From NCBI RefSeq assembly GCF_015291645.1, contig NZ_CP030056.1, positions 682,001 through 746,000 of the forward strand: DNA of 64,000 nucleotides. Direction: 5' to 3'. Origin of the DNA: Bradyrhizobium sp. CCBAU 53340. Its GTDB lineage: Bacteria; Pseudomonadota; Alphaproteobacteria; Rhizobiales; Xanthobacteraceae. The notes below the pieces were generated by a model that did no database searches, had not been told where the DNA came from, and worked only from the letters and a program-made list of their open reading frames with translations. Each line of letters opens with the position of its first letter. Position 1 is the first letter of the stretch. The translations under genes were made by a program, and so were the position numbers. Shown in pieces: positions 39,313 to 49,029 of the stretch.

Positions 39313-39932
39313 GCCCGCGTCGTCATAAAGCAGCGTCGTCAATGGCCGCAGCCGAGATGCCACTTGAGGAGCTCGAGCGATGGCTGCAGGCTCGGGTCGA
39401 TCAGCAACCTGCCGCCACCAATCTCCCCATGCTCGACGGCTACGTCGCCGCAATCGTGGCCGGACCGGTGTCGATGAGCCCACTCGACTGGATCTGCCCG
39501 CTGCTCGCCATCGATGCCGATGCCTTCAACCACAGCGGCACCCCGGAGTTTGCAGCCATATCGGCTGTCGCCCTGCGTCACAACGACATCAGCAACACCC
39601 TCTCGACCGCACCCGACAGGTTCGCGCCGATGCACCGGCGTAAACCCAGTGGAGACGTGGATCCGCGACCATGGTGCCAAGGCTTCTACGCCGCGATGCG
39701 GCTCAAGCTATTGGCGTGGGCACCGTTGCTGGACACCGGCAACGTCAATCACGGCCTACTTCTACCTATCCTGCTGCACTGTCGCGACGATCAGGGCCGA
39801 CCGCTGCTTGGACCACCACGAAGCGGCCGCGAGACCAAGAAATTTCTGCGTAACGCCCACGCCGATATTCCCGCGGCGGTCGAAGCCTTGCGGCAATACT
39901 GGATGCCGATCCGCTACGCCCGCGCTCACTGA
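39309..39932 (+). CDS. UPF0149-family (YecA-like) passenger protein (207 aa)
   Basis: The N-terminal UPF0149 region reads EELERWLQARVDQ, MLDGYVAAIVAGPVSMSPLD and ICPLLAIDA. The start overlaps the tnpC stop as ATGA, so it is translationally coupled and belongs to the IS66 element. Frame intact. Family role not established; the C-terminal zinc-binding SEC-C-type motif of some relatives was not seen. Confidence 0.8.
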   Translation: MSPRRHKAASSMAAAEMPLEELERWLQARVDQQPAATNLPMLDGYVAAIVAGPVSMSPLDWICPLLAIDADAFNHSGTPEFAAISAVALRHNDISNTLSTAPDRFAPMHRRKPSGDVDPRPWCQGFYAAMRLKLLAWAPLLDTGNVNHGLLLPILLHCRDDQGRPLLGPPRSGRETKKFLRNAHADIPAAVEALRQYWMPIRYARAH

Positions 39933-39959
39933 TCACTGCGGTCGTGGGAGCTCATGCCG

Positions 39960-40865
39960 GTTACAGTTAGTCGGCTTGGCGCGGGAGCTTCCATTCCCAG
40001 GCAGCAGTTCGCGCAGACGCGAAGCGGGAAGATCGGCGATCCGGGCGAGGACGTCGGAGAGCCGGGCTTTGGGATCGACATCGTTAAGACGACAGGTGGT
40101 GATCATCGTCAGCATGATGGCGGCGCGTTCGGCGCCGCGCAGGCTGCCGGCGAAGGTCCAATTGCGCCTTCCCAAGGCGATGCCGCGCAACGCTCTTTTG
40201 GCGGCGTTGTTGCTGAGGCAGATCCTGCCATCGTCGAGGAAGCGGGCAAAGTCGGCTCAGCGCCTGGCATGTAATTCGTGGGCTTCAGGACCTCGGAGGA
40301 GCGCGAGAGGGTTTCTCGCTCGCGCAGCAGCCAGGCGTGCATGTCGTCGAGCAGCGGCTTAGCGCGATCGGGGAGCTGGTTTACCCTTGCTGCCTACCCT
40401 GGCGTTCTTCTCGATATCGGCCAACTCGAAGAAGCCCCGCCGCGCATGCGCGAAGCAGAATGCCGGCGTGATCGGCATCGCTTTCCTTTGCGGGTCGAAC
40501 AACGGCTCGAAGCCGCTATAGCAATCGGCTTGCAGGATGCCGGCGAAGGCGGCCAGATGCCTCTGGGGATGCTGGCCTCGCCGGTCGGGTGAGGCGTAAT
40601 AGACCGCAGCCGGCGGCGCCGGCCCACCGAAGGGCCGGTCATCCCGCCCATAACTCCAGCTCCGGCGGGTCGTGCACTTGCCCTTCGCCAGGACGCGGAT
40701 GGTGGTGTCGTCGCCATGAAGGCGCTCGACTGCGAGTACATGACGCTCGATCAGCTGGAAGAGCGGCATGATGGCGAAGGTTCCGTGGCCGACCTGGTCA
40801 GCGAGCGTCGACAATGGCAGGTCGATCCTCTCGCACTTGGTTGAGCGGGATATGCATGCCGAACT
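39960..40865 (-). pseudogene. tnpC: IS66 tnpC, C-terminal part downstream of an intron insertion
   Basis: Starts FGMHIPLNQ at 40865, then frameshifts; LPLSTLADQVGHGTF, ERLHGDDTTIRVLAKGKC, RRSWSYGRDDRPFGGPAPPA, FCFAHARRGFFELADI and MRGIALGRRNWTFAG are readable in three frames. The N-terminal part is at 44606-44760 beyond the group II intron. Confidence 0.83.
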
Positions 40866-41647
40866 GTGCGTCCAGCGAAGGCTGGCATGTTCAGCAGGAG
40901 TAAGTCCTGCCGGGGAAAAAGTTAGCTCCCCGTAGTGTGGGTAGCAGAGGAGATAGAAATAGAACCTTTGAAGCCTATCGACAAAACTCCCTTGGGGAGA
41001 CCACGAGTCATCGGGCCGTATCAAAAGAGAACGCGTTGTGGCCTCGAAAATGCTGAAAACCGAAAGTCGAGCCTGCAGTTTAGGGGCGAAGGCAGCATGA
41101 TCCATCGAATGCTAACTGACACGACGGGTCATTTCGGCGGGGTGAAAGCGACAGCACGGTGACAAGGACATGCCGAGCAACTGGAGAAGCCTTCATCCCG
41201 GAGAGAAATCGCCGGAAGAAGGTAGGTCGTATAACCGGAGATCCCGGGAAATCGACCGAAGATGAGAAGGTGGCGGCCGGGACTGGAGTAGCGATGAAGC
41301 GGAGTAACTCCCGTGGAGCAAAGGGTCCCTGCCATTTGTGATGTCTCTAACGTAAGGAAGGCAAGGACGAGATGATAAAGGCGTCCATCGATTTGCAAGA
41401 CCTGAGGCGGAGACTATACGTCAAGGCGAAGGCTGAACCGTCCTGGCGTTTCTGGGGTCTATACGTCCACGTGTGCAAGATGGAGACCCTGCGCGCAGCG
41501 TATGAGATGGCGAAAGAAAACGACGGCGCACCGGGAATAGACGGGGTGCGCGGCGGCGATCAGGGTGAGACTCCGTATTGCCTCACCTATCGATGCTCCC
41601 GAGTGCGATCGGTTGCCTCATTTATTTTGCTCCCGGCTTGGGTTGAG

Positions 41648-41698
41648 GAGGAGGCCGGGTGCGGAGATGGCCGGGGTTTCGGAGCGCCCGGCCTCCTC
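41648..41698 (-). terminator. GC-rich hairpin after the transposase gene
   Basis: GAGGAGGCCGGG (41648-41659) and CCCGGCCTCCTC (41687-41698) form a perfect 12-bp stem just downstream of the transposase stop; there is no T-run, so the terminator role is a guess. Confidence 0.4.
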
Positions 41699-41715
41699 CG
41701 CTGGCGTCTGCCACA

Positions 41716-43230
41716 TCATTGGGTTGTTGTGACCTCATGCCCCAGCAGCGTTTCCTCCGTAGGAACGAACAACAACGCGTTCGCTTGCTCGCTGCGCCAG
41801 GATTTAAGCCTACGCTGAAGCGTTCGAAGAAGCTTGTTCGGATAGGCTCCAGGATATTCCGCCTGCAACCGGGAGAGCAGTTCGCTACCAGTCCGCCAAG
41901 GCTCGGCTTCAAACCATTTTCGCAAATCTAGCGTTGCCCGGATGAGCGGGTCGGGACGCCGCCGGCCTCTTTTCGCTTTCACGATTGGCCGATCCGTCGG
42001 TCGCATAGCTCCGTCTTTCCAGGCGGTTCGTAGGCTTGCCAGGAAGAGATCGATCGGTTGCGATGCCGCAGCAGGATGGGCGATTGGCTGCGTATCAGCG
42101 AGCGCCGCGAGGCGTTCCTGCGCGCCGCGGATGTCGCGCAACAACGCGACCGGGTCGAGAGCGGCATAGATTTCTTGGAGATGGTGACGAATCGCATCGG
42201 GCGTGCGGGCGTCGGCGGCCAAGCGCTGGTGTGGCGTTGCCGGTGCGCTGTATGTCTTACGCACACGAGCACCGTCGCGCTGCTTGGCCATCAGTTTGAA
42301 TGAGGGTTGGAAGAAGTTCACGAACAGCCGCGCCGATCGATAGAGTTCAGCCAGCAGCTTGGCCGCTTCCAGGCCCTCGAGCCGACGATAGCCGACCATC
42401 CTGCGCACGACGGCACCGTTCTTCTGCTCGACGAACGCCTGGTCGTTCTTCCGGTAGGGCCGGCAACGCGTGAAGACGATGTTGGCCGCATCGCAGTAGG
42501 CTTTCAGCGTCTCATTCATGAACACCGTATCATTGTCCGTATCGAGGCCGATCAGCGCAAAAGGCAATTGTTTGCGCAATTCCGTCAACACCGTGCTCAA
42601 CAGTGTTTGTTCGCGCACGATCAGAGGAGCGCACTCCGTCCAGCCGGTAGCAATGTCGGTGAGCACGAGGGTCTGGATGAAGCTGCCGCGCGCCGATAGA
42701 CCGCTATGCGCTACAAGGTCAGCCTCGACGAACCCCGGCGCCGGATCGTTCCAATCTGCCGACGTCCGTATTGGAATACTGCGACGCAACGAGTGCGTCG
42801 CGTGCCGTCGGCGCTTGCGACCTAATCCTTCTCGGACCCGTGCCAACGCGCGGTCGATCGTCGCAGCACTCATTGCCAAAAGTTTGTCGCGGATCTCGGG
42901 AGCAAGGTCGAGGTGGCCGTGCCGTTCCATCGCTTCAATCAGCGCAGGCATTAACGCCTTCAGCCGCTTCCCGCAGATCCGGTCTGACGCCTCCCAAAGC
43001 AGCAAGAGCGCGTTGTGTTCCGCCTCATTATAGATCCGACGTCGCGCCCGTCGGCCTGCGCTTACGTCTTCCTGGCCTCGAAGTAGACGCATCGCATGTT
43101 TGCGATGGAATCCGGTGATGTCGACGAACTCGTCTAATATCCGCGCCTTCTTCGCACGATCCGAACGCCGATAGCGCGCGCCCGCCGCCGCCGTCAGTTC
43201 CTTCCGCGTTGCCATGCTCAGCCACCCCAT
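41716..43230 (-). CDS. integrase-core DDE transposase, ISNCY-like (504 aa)
   Basis: N-terminal HTH (ATRKELTAAAGARYRRSDRA, ITGFHRKHAMRLLRG), then an rve-type catalytic core: Asp in GFVEADLVAHSG, Asp in ALIGLDTDNDTVFMNE, Glu in NDQAFVEQKNGAVVRRMVG. A C-terminal domain follows (KWFEAEPWRTGSELLSRLQ). Complete and flanked by intact ends and a target duplication, so possibly active. The upstream codons MGWLS could be extra; MATRKEL is an alternative start. Confidence 0.85.
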   Translation of the reverse strand: MGWLSMATRKELTAAAGARYRRSDRAKKARILDEFVDITGFHRKHAMRLLRGQEDVSAGRRARRRIYNEAEHNALLLLWEASDRICGKRLKALMPALIEAMERHGHLDLAPEIRDKLLAMSAATIDRALARVREGLGRKRRRHATHSLRRSIPIRTSADWNDPAPGFVEADLVAHSGLSARGSFIQTLVLTDIATGWTECAPLIVREQTLLSTVLTELRKQLPFALIGLDTDNDTVFMNETLKAYCDAANIVFTRCRPYRKNDQAFVEQKNGAVVRRMVGYRRLEGLEAAKLLAELYRSARLFVNFFQPSFKLMAKQRDGARVRKTYSAPATPHQRLAADARTPDAIRHHLQEIYAALDPVALLRDIRGAQERLAALADTQPIAHPAAASQPIDLFLASLRTAWKDGAMRPTDRPIVKAKRGRRRPDPLIRATLDLRKWFEAEPWRTGSELLSRLQAEYPGAYPNKLLRTLQRRLKSWRSEQANALLFVPTEETLLGHEVTTTQ

Positions 43231-44605
43231 CTGCGCCCCCGCTTGTTCCCGATCCAGGGGAGCAATTTACGTGAGGCAACGGCTCAGCATCCGGTAACAA
43301 TTAAGGCGAGGCAATGCGCGCTCTCATCCTGATTGTCGCGCTATAACGGGGTGACGTTCGAAGCCATCGAAGCGCGAGGCGTGGAGTCTCTGCTCGAGCA
43401 ATTACGAGACGAACTGATCGAGCGCACTTATAAGCCACTTCCATCAAGGAAGCGGGAAATACCGAAGGACGGGGGCTCCAAGGTCCGCGTTCTGTCGATT
43501 CCGGCTATCCGCGACAGAGAGGTACAGGGGCGCTCAAGCTCATACTCGAACCTGTATTCGAGGCGGATTTCCAACCGGGATCGTTCCCAAGCGGACAACA
43601 CATGAAGCGATCAAGCGAGTTGCTAAAGCAATAGCTGAGCGGAAGACGCGGGTTCTCGATCTTGATTTGCGGGCCTACTTCGACAACGTCCGGCATGATC
43701 GGATTCTGGAGAAGGTAGCCCTGCGGGTTGATGATGGGGACGTCATGCATCTTCTGCGGCTTGTGCTGAAAGCTTCTGGCAAGAAAGGCGTTCCGCAAGG
43801 CGGCGTAATTTTCACCCTTGCTCAGTAACCTCTACCTCAATGAGGTGGACAAGATGCTGGAGCGAGCACGTGAAGTTACACGTCGCGGCAAGTACACCAA
43901 TATCGAATATGCACGTTTTGCTGACGATATGGTTGTCTTGATCTATGCCCACCAGCGACATGACTGGCTGCTCGGCGCTATAAACAAGCGCTTGCGGGAG
44001 GAGTTCGCCAAGTTACAGGTTGAGGTGAATGATGAGAAGAGTCGCATAGTTGACCTGGCCCGAGGCGAGAGCTTCGGCTTCCTGGGAATCGACTTCCGCT
44101 ATCTCCGCAGTCTGCGCGGAGTGATGCGGCCGTATTACACGCCCAAGCTCAAAAAGCGGACGGCGCTTCTGCGGGGGCTCAAGGAAGTGTTTGGCAGCTA
44201 TCGGTCGCAACCGATTAGTCGGGTGATAAGCCTGATCAATCCAAAGCTCCGAGGATGGGTAAACTACTTCCGGATAGGCGATTCCAGTAAATGCTTCCCT
44301 ACATCAGAGACTGGGTAGAGAGGAAGGTCAGACGCCATCTGGCGAAGGCACGGAAACAAAAGGGCTTCGGCTGGAAGCAGTGGAGTAACTCGTGGCTGTA
44401 CGACACCTTGAAGCTGTTCAACGGCTACCGGGCGAGTGCCGCCGAAGTAAAAGCTGCTCCAACATGATAGGTCCATAAGCCTTGTCATGAAGCAAATGGG
44501 AGCGCGTAGTGCGGGAAATCTGCATGCTGCGTGCGATGTGGCGGGGGCTGGAAACGTGCATGACCGGGAAAACTGGTTAAGCGGCGCGCCAGTCCTCGAC
44601 CCCAC

Positions 44606-44849
44606 TGTCGAACAGGATCGTCGCCAGCAATTGCGGACCGATGAAGCCGCGCGGCGTGGCATGGAACGGTGCCGGCGGCTGGCTGATCTTCTCGCAATCG
44701 CGGCAAGTGAACTTCTCTCGCACGGTCTCGATGACCTTGAACCGGCGCGGGATCTCCCAACGTCTCGGTCACATCCTCGCCCAGTGCTGCAACAAGCCGT
44801 TCCTTCTCATCCTGCGACCACCGGCGCCGCCGCTCGGCCGATGTGATCA
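44606..44849 (-). pseudogene. IS66 tnpA start fused to tnpC fragment
   Basis: MITSAERRRRWSQDEKERLV (tnpA HTH) at 44849-44770 passes with a deletion and frame change into tnpC (PRRFKVIETVREKFTCRDCE, KISQPPAPFHATPRGFIGPQ, LLATILFD) ending at 44606, where the intron begins. tnpB and most of tnpA were deleted before or after the intron came in. Confidence 0.78.
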
Positions 44850-44957
44850 CCTCCGCCCCTCGAAATCGGCATAGTGCTTCTCCCAGGATTACCCGTAGGA
44901 CCTGCAGCGTTCGCGTCCGTCAAACAAGACGGCCCGCAACGGAGGAATACCACAGAG

Positions 44958-45161
44958 TCACCTGCTCTCCTTCTTCAGATGAACTGAAGGGCCACCGCCG
45001 CCAGAGGTGCGATAAATGGCTTGCGCCCAGTCGAAGGGCGAGAAGATCTCTCCGCTCGCGTTTGCCAGCACCTTCCGCACCACCATTGGGTCGTTAGGGC
45101 GCGCGACCTGCCCCATTCGGACGTAGTTCCTAGGATTGACAAAGTCCGTGTAACTGGGCAT
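44958..45161 (-). CDS. hypothetical protein or gene fragment (67 aa)
   Basis: PSYTDFVNPRNYVRMGQVAR and MVVRKVLANASGEIFSPFDW look protein-like. It follows the aminotransferase on the same strand with a 127-base gap. No good ribosome binding site and no family recognised; it may be the remnant of a longer gene cut by the IS66 debris at 44.85 kb. Confidence 0.3.
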   Translation of the reverse strand: MPSYTDFVNPRNYVRMGQVARPNDPMVVRKVLANASGEIFSPFDWAQAIYRTSGGGGPSVHLKKESR

Positions 45162-45288
45162 TTGCCGCGGCGGCCCGGTGCTACTTGAGTTAGCTCAGAA
45201 CGGATCGGGTCGCCTCACGGTGAGGATGACCTTCACTCATGAAGCGCGCCCGATGTGCGACACGTGCCGGGCGTGGAATGCGGAGTTT

Positions 45289-46689
45289 CTAAACGCTTGC
45301 GGGCTCCCTGGCGAGTTCGTCAATGACTTGCCTGGTTGCCTGATAGGCAAGCTCGACAATCTCATCAATCTCGCCTTCCGAGACGACAAGAGGCGGAGCA
45401 AAACCCAGAATATCGCCATGCGGCATTGCCCGAGCAATAAGTCCCCGCTCGCGAGCAGCCTTCGAGATGCGGGCGCCGACTTTGAGCTGGGCGTCGAACC
45501 GTCGCTTCGTGTGACGGTCCGCGACAAACTCGATAGCGCCGAGCAAGCCGACGCCGCGAACTTCGCCAGCGATCTCCAATTGAGCGAACCTTTCCTTAAG
45601 CCGCTTTTGAAAGTGCGCGCCGACCACCCTGGCGCGATTGCTGAGCTGCTCCTTTTCAACGATATCGAGCACTGCGTTGGCGGCGGCGGCAGCGATCGGA
45701 TGACCCGAGTAGGTGTAACCGTGTGAGAATGCGCCAACGCGATCGGCGGCCCCCTCCATAACAGAGTAAACCTTCTCCCCCACGATGGCTGCCGAGAGCG
45801 GCATGTAGCCCGAGGTGAGCCCCTTGGCGACCGTTACGAGATCCGGCTCCATCCCGTATAGAGTACTGCCAAAGTCGGCCCCGGTTCGCCCGAATCCACA
45901 GATCACCTCATCGGCGATGAGAAGAACGTCATACCGCCTGAGTACGGCCTGAATCTCCCGCCAATACCCGCTGGGCGGCGGTGTGATGCCTCCGGTACCA
46001 AGGACAGGCTCGGCAATAAACGCGCCGACCGTTTCCGCGCCCTCCCGCACAATTAGCTCTTCGAGTTCGGCCGCACGCCGACGAGAAAAGGCCTCCTCCG
46101 ATTCCCCGTGCTCAGCGCCCCAATAATGGTGGGGAGTGCCTGTGTGCAGAATACCCGGAAACGGAAGGTCCATTTGATCGTGATAGAACGACATTCCCGT
46201 CATTGATCCAGAAATGACCGAGCACCCGTGATAACCGCGCTCGCGAGAGATGATCTTCTTCTTCTTCGGCTGACCACGCAGATTGTTGTAATACCAGACG
46301 AGCTTGGCCTGAGTTTCGTTGGCATCCGATCCGGAAAGTCCGTAGAAGACTTTGCTGGCGTTTCCCGGTGCCATTTGCACGAGGCGATGCGAAAGCTTTG
46401 CGAGCTCTTCGGTCGTGTGAGCAGCGTACGTGTGGTAATATGCGAGCTGATAGGCCTGCCTTGCGATGGCCTCGGCAACTTCGGTACGCCCATAGCCGAT
46501 ATTGACACAGTAGAGACCGGCAAAGCCATCGATGTATGTTCGGCCCTCCGCATCCCGAATGGATATCCCTTTACCACCTGTGACGATTGTGGGATCGCCA
46601 AGCTTGCCGCTCGCGAAATCCTTCAGCTGCGTGAAGGGATGCAGAACACTGGAACGATCTCGCTCAGCGATGGTCTTGATATCAATCAT
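45289..46689 (-). CDS. class III (omega) aminotransferase (466 aa)
   Basis: A PLP enzyme that moves an amino group from an omega-amino compound (GABA, diaminobutyrate, taurine or polyamine type) to a keto acid, probably pyruvate. HPFTQLKDFASG and YIDGFAGLYCVNIGYGR fit the pyruvate-using branch; YHGCSVISGSMTG, the PLP Asp in LLIADEVICGFGRTG, the Schiff-base lysine in LVTVAKGLTSGYMPLSA and FSHGYTYSGHPIA follow. TAGGAG seven bases upstream fixes the start. It begins 9 bases after the aldehyde dehydrogenase stop, so they form an operon and the aldehyde made here is probably the next enzyme's substrate. Confidence 0.9.
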   Translation of the reverse strand: MIDIKTIAERDRSSVLHPFTQLKDFASGKLGDPTIVTGGKGISIRDAEGRTYIDGFAGLYCVNIGYGRTEVAEAIARQAYQLAYYHTYAAHTTEELAKLSHRLVQMAPGNASKVFYGLSGSDANETQAKLVWYYNNLRGQPKKKKIISRERGYHGCSVISGSMTGMSFYHDQMDLPFPGILHTGTPHHYWGAEHGESEEAFSRRRAAELEELIVREGAETVGAFIAEPVLGTGGITPPPSGYWREIQAVLRRYDVLLIADEVICGFGRTGADFGSTLYGMEPDLVTVAKGLTSGYMPLSAAIVGEKVYSVMEGAADRVGAFSHGYTYSGHPIAAAAANAVLDIVEKEQLSNRARVVGAHFQKRLKERFAQLEIAGEVRGVGLLGAIEFVADRHTKRRFDAQLKVGARISKAARERGLIARAMPHGDILGFAPPLVVSEGEIDEIVELAYQATRQVIDELAREPASV

Positions 46690-46698
46690 ATAGTTCTC

Positions 46699-48213
46699 CT
46701 ATGCCGCCAAATCGCCGAAACAGACGTATTTGTGTTCCATGTACTCTGCTAAACCGTGCTTCGACCCTTCTCGTCCGAGTCCGGACTGCTTCCAGCCTCC
46801 GAACGGAATGGGCGGTCCAGTAAAGGAAGCTGTATTGATTCCGAGCATGCCGCACTCGATCTGCTCAGAAAGGCGGAGCGCCCGGCGAAGGTTGTTTGTG
46901 TAGATGTATCCAGCCAGCCCCATTTCGCTGGCGTTCGCCCTGGATACAACCTCCGCCTCAGAATCGAACGGGAGCACGGCAGCAACCGGCCCGAAGGTTT
47001 CTTCATGCGTGATCAGCATGTGGTCGGTGACATCGCTGAGCAACGTCGGAGGAACGAAGTTTGCACCCAAACTTGCGCCCTTGTCGGCGCAAAACACCCG
47101 CGCCCCCTTTTTTGCGGCGTCGTCGATGTGGGCCCTGCATTTGTTGGCAACCGACAGCTTTGTCATCGGCCCTATATCAGTTGTCGTTTCCAGGCCGTGC
47201 CCGACTCTGAGCTGAGAAATAGGGGTGGCAAACGCCTCGACGAAGGCGCGGTAGATCTTTCTATGCACGTAGATGCGATTGGCGGCGAGACAGTCCTGGC
47301 CCGAAGTGGTGAACTTTGCGTCCATCGCTCCCTTAACCGCCTTGTCGACATCGACGTCGTCAAAGATGATGCACGGAGCGTGGCCCCCCAGCTCAAGCGA
47401 CACTTTCTTCACGGTTTGTGCCGCCTCTGCCAGAAGCAGGCGCCCAACTTCGGTAGAACCAGTAAACGAAAGAGCTCGCACCCTCGTATCGCGCAACAGT
47501 GGTTTCGAAAGCTCGATTGAATCACCGACAAGCACCTGAAATACGCCACGCGGAATACCAGCTTCTTCGGCCAACCTAGCCAGGGCAAGGGCCGACAATG
47601 GCGTCTCGGGAGCCGGCTTCACGACGATCGGGCAGCCCGCGGCAAGAGCAGCTCCCGCCTTTCTCGTGATCATCGCGATTGGAAAATTCCATGGCGTGAT
47701 CGCCGCCGCAACACCGATTGGCTGCATTCGCACATGAAGCAGGCTTCCCGCTTTGTGACTCGGAATGGTCTCGCCATAGGTGCGCTCGCCTTCAGCGGCA
47801 AACCATTCCAGAAAGCCCGCGCCATATGTGATCTCGTAGCGTGCCTCCGCCAGAGGCTTTCCTTGCTCGCTGGTCATAAGAACGGCGAGATCCTCTGAAT
47901 GGCCGCGGATCAGGGACGCCCAAGATTTGAGGATCACTCCTCGCTCGGTGGGCAGCAGACGCCTCCATGCAACAAACGACTTCTCTGCTGCTCCGATTGC
48001 CAGCTCCATGTCGGCCGCCGAGCAACGGGCAGCTTCCGCGATTTCCTCCCCCGTCGCGGGGTCGACAACCGCGTCCTTCTGCCCGCCGTCCGTCCACTTG
48101 CCGTCGATGAACGCTGCCCCCGCTAAAAAGTCTCGTCGTCTGAGAGTTCGAAGGTGCCGCATAGCGAGGCCACCCCACTCCGGGCGTCTGTGCCGAAAGC
48201 CTTGAACACCCAT
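46699..48213 (-). CDS. NAD(P)+ aldehyde dehydrogenase, succinate-semialdehyde type (504 aa)
   Basis: Oxidises an aldehyde to the acid, most like the GabD group: FIDGKWTDGGQKDAVVDPAT, TPWNFPIAMITRKAGAALAA, KPAPETPLSALALA, SFTGSTEVGRLL, the general-base Glu in VSLELGGHAPCIIFDD, the nucleophile Cys in SGQDCLAANRIYVH, EETFGPVAAVLPF and GGWKQSGLGREGSKHG. GGGAG upstream supports the ATG at 48213; MRHLRTLRRRDFL at codon 18 is the alternative. It lies 158 bp from the divergent Lrp-type regulator gene. Confidence 0.9.
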   Translation of the reverse strand: MGVQGFRHRRPEWGGLAMRHLRTLRRRDFLAGAAFIDGKWTDGGQKDAVVDPATGEEIAEAARCSAADMELAIGAAEKSFVAWRRLLPTERGVILKSWASLIRGHSEDLAVLMTSEQGKPLAEARYEITYGAGFLEWFAAEGERTYGETIPSHKAGSLLHVRMQPIGVAAAITPWNFPIAMITRKAGAALAAGCPIVVKPAPETPLSALALARLAEEAGIPRGVFQVLVGDSIELSKPLLRDTRVRALSFTGSTEVGRLLLAEAAQTVKKVSLELGGHAPCIIFDDVDVDKAVKGAMDAKFTTSGQDCLAANRIYVHRKIYRAFVEAFATPISQLRVGHGLETTTDIGPMTKLSVANKCRAHIDDAAKKGARVFCADKGASLGANFVPPTLLSDVTDHMLITHEETFGPVAAVLPFDSEAEVVSRANASEMGLAGYIYTNNLRRALRLSEQIECGMLGINTASFTGPPIPFGGWKQSGLGREGSKHGLAEYMEHKYVCFGDLAA

Positions 48214-48269
48214 TTTGAAACTCCCGCGCCGTCACTTATTGAAATTGCTGGAGTAATCAGGATACTAGT

Positions 48270-48289
48270 GACGCAAACAGATTTGCGTC
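48270..48289. promoter_or_regulatory. candidate operator between the divergent regulator and aldehyde dehydrogenase genes
   Basis: GACGCAAACAGATTTGCGTC is a perfect dyad with 8-bp arms and a 4-bp centre in the 158-bp intergenic region, a plausible binding site for the Lrp-type regulator. Inferred, not shown. Confidence 0.5.
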
Positions 48290-48371
48290 GCATTTTCGGT
48301 GCGCGGGATGAATTCCTGCAAAGCATTGATGCCTTGCGACGAAACGCAGCTTAGGGCTGGAGACAACCGCT

Positions 48372-48848
48372 ATGCGTTACGATCGGATAGATGCACGCAT
48401 CCTGGAGATCGTGCAAAAAAACAATCGCCTCACGTCCGAGGTCATTGGCGAAATGGCGGGGCTTTCCCCCACGGCGTGTCAGAGAAGGTTGAAGAGGCTC
48501 CGTTCGGAAGGAATCATTGAGTCGGATGTGTCCATCGTCTCGGCAAGAGCAGTGGGAAGGCCGATTCAGATGCTTGTCCTCGTGAATCTCGAGCGGGAGC
48601 GCTCCGATATCATCGACAAATTCAAGAAGGCCATCAAAACGTCGAGTGAAGTCGTAAATGGCTTCTATGTCACGGGCGATGCAGACTTCGTTCTGTACAT
48701 AACGGCTCGCACGATGGAGGACTACGAGCTTTTCACCAGACGCTTCTTTTACGAGAACCCCGATATTAAGGGGTTCAAAACCATGGTCATCATGGACCGC
48801 GTAAAATCGGGGTTTGCAGTTCCAATCGAAATGCCACCGGACAGATAA
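48372..48848 (+). CDS. Lrp/AsnC-family transcriptional regulator (158 aa)
   Basis: The N-terminal winged HTH reads YDRIDARILEIVQKNNRLTS and GEMAGLSPTACQRRLKRLRS; the C-terminal RAM effector domain includes VVNGFYVTGDADFVLYITA and YELFTRRFFYENPDIKG. Family members sense amino acids and usually control a neighbouring catabolic operon, often divergently. GGAG precedes the ATG. The likely target is the aldehyde dehydrogenase-aminotransferase operon, perhaps also the alanine dehydrogenase gene. Confidence 0.92.
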   Translation: MRYDRIDARILEIVQKNNRLTSEVIGEMAGLSPTACQRRLKRLRSEGIIESDVSIVSARAVGRPIQMLVLVNLERERSDIIDKFKKAIKTSSEVVNGFYVTGDADFVLYITARTMEDYELFTRRFFYENPDIKGFKTMVIMDRVKSGFAVPIEMPPDR

Positions 48849-49029
48849 GCGATCTTTGATCGCGACGTCCCGACGGTCCAGCTGTTTTGAGCACTCGTGA
48901 AAGAATGAGAACCATACCGAAAGCTCTGACAATTCTGACTTCTCACAATCCTCTTCAACCCAAAACAGGCCTAACGAACTCGCCCCAGTGGGCTTGGTCG
49001 AATTACGTGCCAGAATGGTGCTTGAAAGC

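Larger units (their letters stand above)
36919..39932 (+). mobile_element. IS66-family element with UPF0149 passenger
   Basis: tnpA, tnpB, tnpC and a passenger gene follow each other with overlaps or short gaps on the plus strand. Confidence 0.8.
41549..43345 (-). mobile_element. DDE-type IS (ISNCY-like), complete copy
   Basis: The element is flanked by the 8-bp direct repeat ACGGGGTG (41541-41548 and 43346-43353) inside the intron RT gene. The ends are imperfect inverted repeats (GCGATCAGGGTGAGA and GACAATCAGGATGAGA) with nearby TATTGCCTCACC/CATTGCCTCGCC. A partial second copy is at 56166-57752. Confidence 0.87.
41372..44467 (+). pseudogene. group II intron-encoded reverse transcriptase/maturase, interrupted and frameshifted
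   Basis: The start MIKASIDLQDLRRRLYVKAK and AYEMAKENDGAPGIDGV (41372-41548) continue after the insertion at 43354 with TFEAIEARGVESLLEQLRDE and YKPLPSRKREIPK. Further pieces in shifted frames are LDLDLRAYFDNVRHD, GVPQGGV, the catalytic YARFADDMVV, GFLGIDFRYL and the maturase end NPKLRGWVNYFRIGDSSK, WKQWSNSWLYDTLKLFNGY. Frameshifts near 43530, 43800 and 44290. No active protein expected. Confidence 0.85.
40866..44605 (+). mobile_element. group II intron, complete, carrying a DDE element
   Basis: The 5' end GTGCGTCCAG and 3' end ...CTCGACCCCAC fit group II boundaries (GUGYG...AY). Taking it out joins the two minus-strand tnpC exons in frame as LLATILFDKFGMHIPLNQ. The intron is antisense to tnpC. 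A DDE transposase element at 41549-43345 interrupts its RT gene. Confidence 0.85.
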
